Of a stretch of 64,000 nucleotides of DNA, positions 59,250 through 64,000 are shown piece by piece (position 1 is the first letter of the stretch; every line of letters starts with the position of its first letter). Below the pieces are notes generated by a model. The model had not been told where the DNA came from. It was given only the letters and a program-made list of their open reading frames with translations, and made no database searches. The position numbers and the translations under genes were made by a program. This stretch comes from Brevundimonas subvibrioides. Its GTDB lineage: Bacteria; Pseudomonadota; Alphaproteobacteria; Caulobacterales; Caulobacteraceae. Location of the stretch: positions 62,001 through 126,000 of the forward strand of contig NCEB01000007.1 of assembly GCA_002280475.1 (NCBI GenBank), written 5' to 3'.

Positions 59250-60196
59250 CCCACCGCGGGAGGAGGCGCGAAGGCGGGACGGACCGGCCCGAAGGCGACG
59301 CGTTGCCGCCCATAGTCCAGCGTCACTCGCTGGAACCGGTAGAGCACGTCCGCGCCCAGAAGGATCGCGGGACGATCGCTGAGTCCCAGGGCGCCGAAGG
59401 CGTGCAGGTCGGCGAAAAGAAGAGGCGTCGCGCCCAGCTCACGTCCTCCGATGCTCAAGTCGCGAACCCGTCCCAGCCGCGCCCGAAGGGTCTGGCCGGT
59501 GACGCCGAACACATCGATCGAGCCGGCCGCGACCGCGACGCCCAGAGCGCTCAGAAGAGCCGGATTGCCGATCGAATACTGGGCACCGGAATCGACGAAG
59601 GCCTCGACCGGTCGCCCGTCGATCACCACGTTCAGCAGGATCAGCTGGCCGAAGCGACCGGCTCGCGCTCCCACCCGGATCTCCAGCCGGGTCGACGGCA
59701 CGAAGGTCACCAGGCCGGGCGTCGAGCCATGGATCCGCACAGTGCGCCGAACCAGATCGAGTTCGAGGCGAAACCGCGACAGGATATCCAGCCCGATCAA
59801 CCCGTCCGCGGCCAGATCGCCGCGCTGGAACACCGGCGCGACGACCTCATCGAAACGACGCCCTCCAAACGTCAGGCGGGGAATGACGACCGAGGATACC
59901 CCGTGCGCCGCCGTGACGCCGTGAACGATCAGCGGAGGGCCGGGCGAAAGCCTCAGGGATTGAGCCAGGTCCGCCGCGATGGCGCTGCGTTCGGCGCCGG
60001 TGTCCAGAACGAAGACCGCGCGTCGACTCCCCAGCCGAACCTCGGCGGCCATCCGGGTCAGGATGTTGACGGTCAGGGCCTCGGCCCCGGGCTCGGTCTG
60101 GGCGCGGGCGGTTGGCGCGAACAGCCCCGCGGTCGCAAGGCCCGCGATGGCCGAGCGACGGTGGATCGTGGCAGGGCCTGCGTCCCGTTCGCCCAC
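59246..60196 (-). CDS. Retropepsin-like protein with two aspartic-protease domains
   Basis: A 316-residue protein with a signal-like N-terminus (RRSAIAGLATAGLFAPTARA). There are two retropepsin-fold units, each with a catalytic D-(T/S)-G: VFVLDTGAERSAI (Asp65) and AFVDSGAQYSIGN (Asp202). Each is followed by the second conserved motif (DGLIGLDIL, ILLGADVLYR). Retroviral-type enzymes are homodimers with one Asp per chain, so here both halves appear fused. It is probably periplasmic. The substrate is unknown; bacterial single-chain retropepsin-like proteins are little studied. Confidence 0.78.
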   Translation of the reverse strand: MGERDAGPATIHRRSAIAGLATAGLFAPTARAQTEPGAEALTVNILTRMAAEVRLGSRRAVFVLDTGAERSAIAADLAQSLRLSPGPPLIVHGVTAAHGVSSVVIPRLTFGGRRFDEVVAPVFQRGDLAADGLIGLDILSRFRLELDLVRRTVRIHGSTPGLVTFVPSTRLEIRVGARAGRFGQLILLNVVIDGRPVEAFVDSGAQYSIGNPALLSALGVAVAAGSIDVFGVTGQTLRARLGRVRDLSIGGRELGATPLLFADLHAFGALGLSDRPAILLGADVLYRFQRVTLDYGRQRVAFGPVRPAFAPPPAVG

Positions 60197-60255
60197 GTTC
60201 GCTCCCTCCCTGGAGCCGTCGGGCCCAGGTTATCCCTGTGTCGCCGGGCCGCCTA

Positions 60256-60315
60256 GACCTTGATCAGCTGAGGAGGAATCGCTTCGCGATTCCGCCGATG
60301 CTGTGAATCAAGGTC
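60256..60315 (+). repeat. 60-bp two-stem palindromic element, copy C
   Basis: The outer stem is GACCTTGAT/ATCAAGGTC, the second stem CAGC (60265-60268) with GCTG (60300-60303), and the inner hairpin GGAATCGC/GCGATTCC with TTC loop. It aligns without gaps to copy B (minus strand) and to copy A at internal-loop bases. It lies in the 314-bp spacer between the retropepsin-like gene and the alpha/beta hydrolase. The rest of that spacer (60316-60510) shows no convincing gene. Confidence 0.72.
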
Positions 60316-60510
60316 CAGCGGTTTCCTGGGGCCTGATCCGACCGGAAAAAGGCGTGACAGGCTATCGGCTCAGGACAGGAGGCGTCGATGCTCTCTCTTC
60401 TTGTGCGTGCCGCCGCGCTTCAAGCCGCGCCCGCGTCGACCCTTCTGGCGGAACGGGCGGGTCGAAACCTCGGGGCTCAGCCGCCCGGGTGCGACGACGG
60501 GACTGAACAC

Positions 60511-61398
60511 CTAGACCGCCGCGTCGAACAGGGCGTCGCGCACCAGGTCGGCCCGGACCATGGGAAACAGGTGGTGGGTGCCGGGCACGGCCTCGGCGGT
60601 GACGTTGGCCAGGCCGCGCGGCCGGTCGGGCACCTGGCTGATGGATCCCGTCTCGGCCTTCAGGACCCGGACCGGGCCGCCGTAGTCCCGCATCGCCCGC
60701 CAGGGATCGTGGGCCTGGGACATATAGTTCGACGCCTCCCACTCCGGCGCGCAGGCGAGGCGAAAGCCGCCGTCCGGCGTGTCCAGCAAACCGTCGGACA
60801 GATAGTCGATCAGCACGGGATCGGGCCATCCCCGAAACGCCCCGCGCCCGCGATAGGCCTCCAGCGCCTGCTCGCGGCTGTCGAACAGCGCCCGGCGGCG
60901 GCGCGACGCGCGAACCAGCGGATACCGCTCGCTCAGCCGCCTCAACCCCGGCGCGCGCAGGACGATCGACGTCAGCCCGCCCCAGATGACCGGGTCGAAC
61001 AGCACCAGCCGCGAGACCCGCTCCGGCGCGCGCGCCGCCGCCAGCAGCGAGGCCGTGCCCCCCATCGAATGCCCCGCCAGAACGACAGGCGGCCCGGGAA
61101 AGGCCTCCAGCAGGGCCAGCAGGTCGTCGCGATGATCGCTCCAGTCCCGGCGACCCACCGTCCGGGTCGGCAGCCGTGTGTGGCCATGGCCCCTCAGGTC
61201 CGGGGCCAGGATACGGAACGAGGCGGCCAGCGGGGCCAGGATGGAGCGATAGGTCGCCGCGTTGAAGCCGTTGGCGTGACTGAACACCAGATCGACAGGC
61301 CGCTTGTTGTCGCCGAAGTCCAGCACGGCCATCTCGCCGCCCCGCTGGGTCAGCGGCACCATCAGGCGGCGGGGCGGAAAAAGCCGGGCGGCGTCCAT
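60511..61398 (-). CDS. Alpha/beta hydrolase
   Basis: A 295-residue alpha/beta hydrolase. SHANGFNAATY and RILAPDLRGHGHTRLP lead to the nucleophile elbow VVLAGHSMGGTASLL (GHSMG, Ser). The likely base is His in GTHHLFPM near the C-terminus. It has no signal peptide and is probably cytoplasmic. A ribosome site is weak (GGAG directly before the ATG at 61398). Specificity is unknown; the fold is haloalkane-dehalogenase/esterase-like. Confidence 0.82.
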   Translation of the reverse strand: MDAARLFPPRRLMVPLTQRGGEMAVLDFGDNKRPVDLVFSHANGFNAATYRSILAPLAASFRILAPDLRGHGHTRLPTRTVGRRDWSDHRDDLLALLEAFPGPPVVLAGHSMGGTASLLAAARAPERVSRLVLFDPVIWGGLTSIVLRAPGLRRLSERYPLVRASRRRRALFDSREQALEAYRGRGAFRGWPDPVLIDYLSDGLLDTPDGGFRLACAPEWEASNYMSQAHDPWRAMRDYGGPVRVLKAETGSISQVPDRPRGLANVTAEAVPGTHHLFPMVRADLVRDALFDAAV

Positions 61399-61444
61399 GC
61401 TCCAATCTAGGCGGCCCCGGCTCCGGCCGCCACCTCGCAGCGGC

Positions 61445-61930
61445 CTATGCGGCGATCCGGCAGGCGGCGCAGCGCCCGTGACCCTCGATCGTGGTCCGCT
61501 CCAGCGCATAGCCCGCCGTCTCGGCGGCCCGGCGCAGGGCCTCGCCCTCGGGCGGCGTGACCTCGACCGTCGCCCCGCAGCAATCACAGATCAGGAAGGC
61601 GGCGGCATGAGCCCGGTCCCCCACCGAACAGGCCACATAGGCGCTGATCGAGGCGATGCGGTGGGCCAGACCATTGCGCTCCAGGAACTCCAGCGCGCGA
61701 TAGACGGTCGGCGGCTTGGCGGCGACGCCGTCGGGGCCATAGCGGGCGATCAGGTCGTAGGCCTTCACCGCCTCGCCCGCCTCCAGCAGCAGCTCCAGCA
61801 CCCGGCGGCGCGGGGCCGTCAGCCGTTCGCCGCCCGAGACGCAGCGGCTCTCGGCTTCGTCCAGGGCCCGCACGATCTGTCCGGGGCTCATCCCGGGCTC
61901 GGCGTGGGCATGTCCGCAGGCGTTCGACAT
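61445..61930 (-). CDS. zur: Fur-family regulator, Zur-like
   Basis: A 161-residue Fur-superfamily metalloregulator. The winged helix (RLTAPRRRVLELLLEAGEAV, PPTVYRALEFLERNGLAHRI) is typical. Structural-zinc Cys pairs are present at FLICDCCGATVE and GRCAACRIA, plus N-terminal His/Cys (CGHAHAEPG). These features and the final CxxC fit Zur, the zinc-responsive repressor of zinc-uptake genes, rather than iron-Fur. No znuABC is in the window. The symbol is moderately certain. Confidence 0.8.
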   Translation of the reverse strand: MSNACGHAHAEPGMSPGQIVRALDEAESRCVSGGERLTAPRRRVLELLLEAGEAVKAYDLIARYGPDGVAAKPPTVYRALEFLERNGLAHRIASISAYVACSVGDRAHAAAFLICDCCGATVEVTPPEGEALRRAAETAGYALERTTIEGHGRCAACRIAA

Positions 61931-62048
61931 GCCCCAGAGCTAGGCTCTGCGGCGCCGTCCCGCAACCTGTTGGAGACCCCGTTTGCGACGCCTGCCCGGT
62001 TCGGCTAAGACGCCCCCCTTTCCCGACAACCCAGAGCGCTTTCGCCCC

Positions 62049-62852
62049 ATGACCGACACCACCGCCGCCGCCAACGACCAGGCGCAGCTGGACGGCAACG
62101 TCCTGTTCTATTCCAAGCCCGAGCCGCTGTCGGCCGAGATGCACGGCGCGCTGGGCGTCAATCCGGTCGACAAGCCCTATGCCTTCGTCGGCAGCTCGCA
62201 CGTCGTGCCGATGACCGTGACCGAGTTCGCGCCCGCCGCCCTGTCCTATCCGGTCGTCTTCCTGGGCGACAACAAGCTGCCCGTCGCCGTCATGGGCCTG
62301 CGCCAGGGTGAGAACCTGTACATCACCCCGTCGGGCGACTTCCGCCCCGAGGCCTATATCCCCGCCTATGTCCGCCGTTATCCGTTCGTCTTCGCCAACG
62401 ATCAGCAGCAGCAGCGCATGATCCTGTGCATCGACCGCGGCGCCCCCTTCATCACCGAGGGCGGCCAGGCCCCGCTGTTCGTGGATGGCAAGCCTTCGGA
62501 CTACGTCAACCAGGCGATGGAGTTCTGCAACAATTTCGAGCAGGAACGCGTCCGCACCGAGAGCTTCGTCAAGCTCTTGACCGATCTGGACCTGTTCGAC
62601 GTCCGCGAGGCCGTGTTCACGCCGCGCGACGAGAACGGCAACGCCGGCGCGCCCCAGAAGCTGGCCGACTATTTCGCCGTCTCGGAAGAGAAGCTGAAGG
62701 CCCTGCCGGCCGAGAAGCTGGCCGAACTGCGCGACAACGGCGCCCTGGGCCAGATTTACGCCCACCTGATCTCGCTGCTGGGCTGGGACCGCCTGATCGC
62801 CCTGGCCTTCGACCGCGCCCGCACCACCGGCGAAGTCGCCGGCAACGCCTGA
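62049..62852 (+). CDS. sapC: SapC-like protein
   Basis: A 267-residue protein. VLFYSKPEPLSAEMHGALGV, PMTVTEFAPAALSYPVVFLG, YIPAYVRRYPFVFANDQQQQ and RMILCIDRGAPFITEGG are the signature of the SapC family. This was first described near S-layer genes and occurs widely in proteobacteria and Caulobacter relatives, often near carbohydrate- or iron-related receptors. Its precise function is unclear. Upstream codons from 61983 are rejected because the family starts near MTDTT. It carries no signal peptide. Confidence 0.82.
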   Translation: MTDTTAAANDQAQLDGNVLFYSKPEPLSAEMHGALGVNPVDKPYAFVGSSHVVPMTVTEFAPAALSYPVVFLGDNKLPVAVMGLRQGENLYITPSGDFRPEAYIPAYVRRYPFVFANDQQQQRMILCIDRGAPFITEGGQAPLFVDGKPSDYVNQAMEFCNNFEQERVRTESFVKLLTDLDLFDVREAVFTPRDENGNAGAPQKLADYFAVSEEKLKALPAEKLAELRDNGALGQIYAHLISLLGWDRLIALAFDRARTTGEVAGNA

Positions 62853-62865
62853 TCCGAGGGTCTGG

Positions 62866-62910
62866 GGTCGAGGGTCGAGGGTCGAAGACGGTCTGCCTCG
62901 ACCCTCGACC
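62866..62910. terminator. GGTCGA-repeat hairpin between convergent genes
   Basis: GGTCGAGGGTCGAGG (62866-62880) is the perfect 15-bp complement of CCTCGACCCTCGACC (62896-62910). It is built of tandem GGGTCGA heptamers, lies 14 bp after the SapC stop and 15 bp before the MaoC-like stop, and has no T-run. It is a possible bidirectional transcript end or repeat element. Confidence 0.5.
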
Positions 62911-62924
62911 CTCGCATCTCGACC

Positions 62925-63332
62925 CTACCTCCTGACGAACAACCCCCGCGTCAGGCACGAGAAGACCAGCCGGCCGCCCTCGTCCAGCATGTCGTGCTGG
63001 GCGATGACGATGCCCTTCTCGTCGCCCACGGGGTCCTTGCCCATCACCGTCATCCGACCGCGCAGCAGCTCGCCCGCGGGCGGATTGCGCATGAAGCGCA
63101 GGCCGTCGACGGCCAGGACCTTGGACTGGGCCCAGCCCGCCGACTTGTCCGACGCCAGCCGGCTCCACAGCGCATAGGTCAGGGCGTCGGGGGCCCCATA
63201 GGCGCTGTCCCAGCCGGGCGCGAAATGCTCCACGAACAAGCCGATCGCCGTCTCGTCGACGGCGCAGGCCCCCAGCTGCAGGACCTGGCCGACCTCGAGA
63301 TCCTCGAAATGGACGTGCAGCGGATCGCTCAT
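62925..63332 (-). CDS. MaoC-like hotdog-fold protein
   Basis: A 135-residue hotdog protein. MSDPLHVHFEDLEVGQVLQL and ETAIGLFVEHFAPGWDSAYG match MaoC/acyl-dehydratase domains, which hydrate or dehydrate 2-enoyl thioesters in fatty-acid metabolism. The usual catalytic Asp/His pair is not obvious in VEHFAPGWD..., so activity is uncertain. GAGGAG precedes the ATG. It is 35 bp downstream of the oxidoreductase on the same strand, so a shared transcript is likely. Confidence 0.78.
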   Translation of the reverse strand: MSDPLHVHFEDLEVGQVLQLGACAVDETAIGLFVEHFAPGWDSAYGAPDALTYALWSRLASDKSAGWAQSKVLAVDGLRFMRNPPAGELLRGRMTVMGKDPVGDEKGIVIAQHDMLDEGGRLVFSCLTRGLFVRR

Positions 63333-63367
63333 GGGATCTCCTCGGGCGGACGGATCGCCCTTCGGCT

Positions 63368-64000
63368 TTACGGCTCCTCGGACACGCGCACCAGAAGCTT
63401 GCCGTCGTGGTCGCCCGTGAACAGCCGGTTCAGCGAGGTGACCGCGCCCTCCAGGCCGTTGTCGACATGGACCTTCCACTGCACCTTGCCCTCGGCCAGC
63501 CATGGCCCGACCTCGGCGACGAATTCCCTGGCGCGGGGGCTGTAGTCCATGACCAGGAAGCCCCGCACCGTCATCCGGTGGGTGATCAGACGGCTGAGGT
63601 CGGGCGAGGGCGGGCGCTTGGTGGCGTTATAGGCCGAGACCATGCCGCACACGGCCATGCGCGCGCCGATGTTCAGCCGGTTCCAGACCGCGATCATGAT
63701 GTCGCCACCGACGTTCTCGAAATTCAGGTCGATGCCGTTCGGGGCCAGCCGGTCCAGCGCCGCGCCGACGTCCTCGTTCTTGTAGTCGACGGCCGCGTCG
63801 AACCCGAGCTCGCCCGTCAGCCAGGCGCATTTCTCGGGCCCGCCGGCGATGCCGATGACGCGCGCGCCCCTCTGCCTGGCGATCTGGCCGGCGATGGAGC
63901 CCACCGCCCCTGCGGCGGCCGACACCACCATCGTCTGGCCCGGCTGGGGCGCCAGCACATCGGTGACCCCGGCCCAGGCGGTCAGGCCGGTCATGCCCAG
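63368..64000 (-). CDS. NADP-dependent oxidoreductase, MDR superfamily (5' end beyond window)
   Basis: At least 210 residues are visible, running off the right edge. The cofactor loop VVSAAAGAVGSIAGQIARQR is the AxGxxG(A)-type Rossmann motif of zinc-independent medium-chain reductases. The family is leukotriene-B4-dehydrogenase/CurA-like (GVTDVLAPQPGQTMV, NGIDLNFENVGGDIM, VRGFLVMDYSPRAREFVAEV). It would reduce alpha,beta-enones with NADPH. The N-terminal catalytic half lies outside the window. Probably co-transcribed with the MaoC-like gene. Confidence 0.88.
   Translation of the reverse strand: MGMTGLTAWAGVTDVLAPQPGQTMVVSAAAGAVGSIAGQIARQRGARVIGIAGGPEKCAWLTGELGFDAAVDYKNEDVGAALDRLAPNGIDLNFENVGGDIMIAVWNRLNIGARMAVCGMVSAYNATKRPPSPDLSRLITHRMTVRGFLVMDYSPRAREFVAEVGPWLAEGKVQWKVHVDNGLEGAVTSLNRLFTGDHDGKLLVRVSEEP

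Noticed and set aside
60388-61410. Plus-strand frame with an AGGAGG about 8 nt before its ATG
   Set aside because: Although the ribosome site looks good, the frame is fully antisense to the alpha/beta hydrolase and its residues past 35 are arginine-rich shadow sequence.

Overview
The window looks like chromosome from a high-GC alphaproteobacterium of the Caulobacteraceae, probably Brevundimonas or a close relative. This is inferred from base composition, the EipA (DUF1134), SapC, AmgK/MurU and TonB-receptor content, and several Caulobacter-style palindromic intergenic repeats. No database search was possible. I see no prophage, insertion sequence, CRISPR array or replication origin.

Layout. 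1-9.3 kb: a broken trpS 3' part, a GNAT and an OsmC protein, an alpha/beta hydrolase, a PadR-DUF1700-GIN-domain operon, an M16 peptidase, a broken ku gene and nrdB. 9.5-17 kb: two secreted Gly/Tyr-rich proteins, RidA, pheS-(small gene)-pheT, a UPF0114 membrane protein, EipA and tRNA-Ala(CGC). 17-24.8 kb: a NeuD-type acyltransferase, PhzF, a PepSY-like protein with a PhoP/PhoQ-like two-component pair, and a pectate lyase with a LamG lipoprotein. 24.8-30 kb (mostly minus strand): rplS-trmD with an unusual NYN-domain gene directly upstream, a DUF885 peptidase, trxA and a DUF1493 protein. 30.3-40 kb: a six-gene overlapping minus-strand operon (acyltransferase-tsaE-amgK-murU-addB-addA) joining lipid, tRNA-modification, peptidoglycan-recycling and recombination functions. 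40.1-42.7 kb: thioesterase, peptide deformylase, a MazF/PemK-type toxin-antitoxin pair and a KDPG aldolase-like gene. 42.7-50.4 kb: two more M16 peptidases around an OmpA-like lipoprotein and a TonB-like protein. 50.5-54.5 kb: tRNA-Gly(GCC) followed by tandem 3'-tRNA fragments, then a divergent phytase/TonB-receptor pair. 54.6-64 kb: a histidine-kinase-like protein lacking its phosphoacceptor His, two paralogous membrane proteins, lpdA, a two-domain retropepsin-like protein, an alpha/beta hydrolase, a Zur-type regulator, SapC, a MaoC-like protein and a partial oxidoreductase.

The most interesting signal lies between genes. Three 60-bp elements (4448-4507, 4521-4580, 60256-60315) share one two-stem architecture with conserved internal-loop bases. 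Their stem sequences differ but remain complementary, which argues for selection on a structure. Other items worth a second look are the out-of-frame internal deletions in trpS and ku, the kinase with Gln in place of His, the tRNA-Gly 3' fragment array, a 227-bp long inverted repeat, and the NYN gene coupled to trmD. None of these is proven to be a new system.
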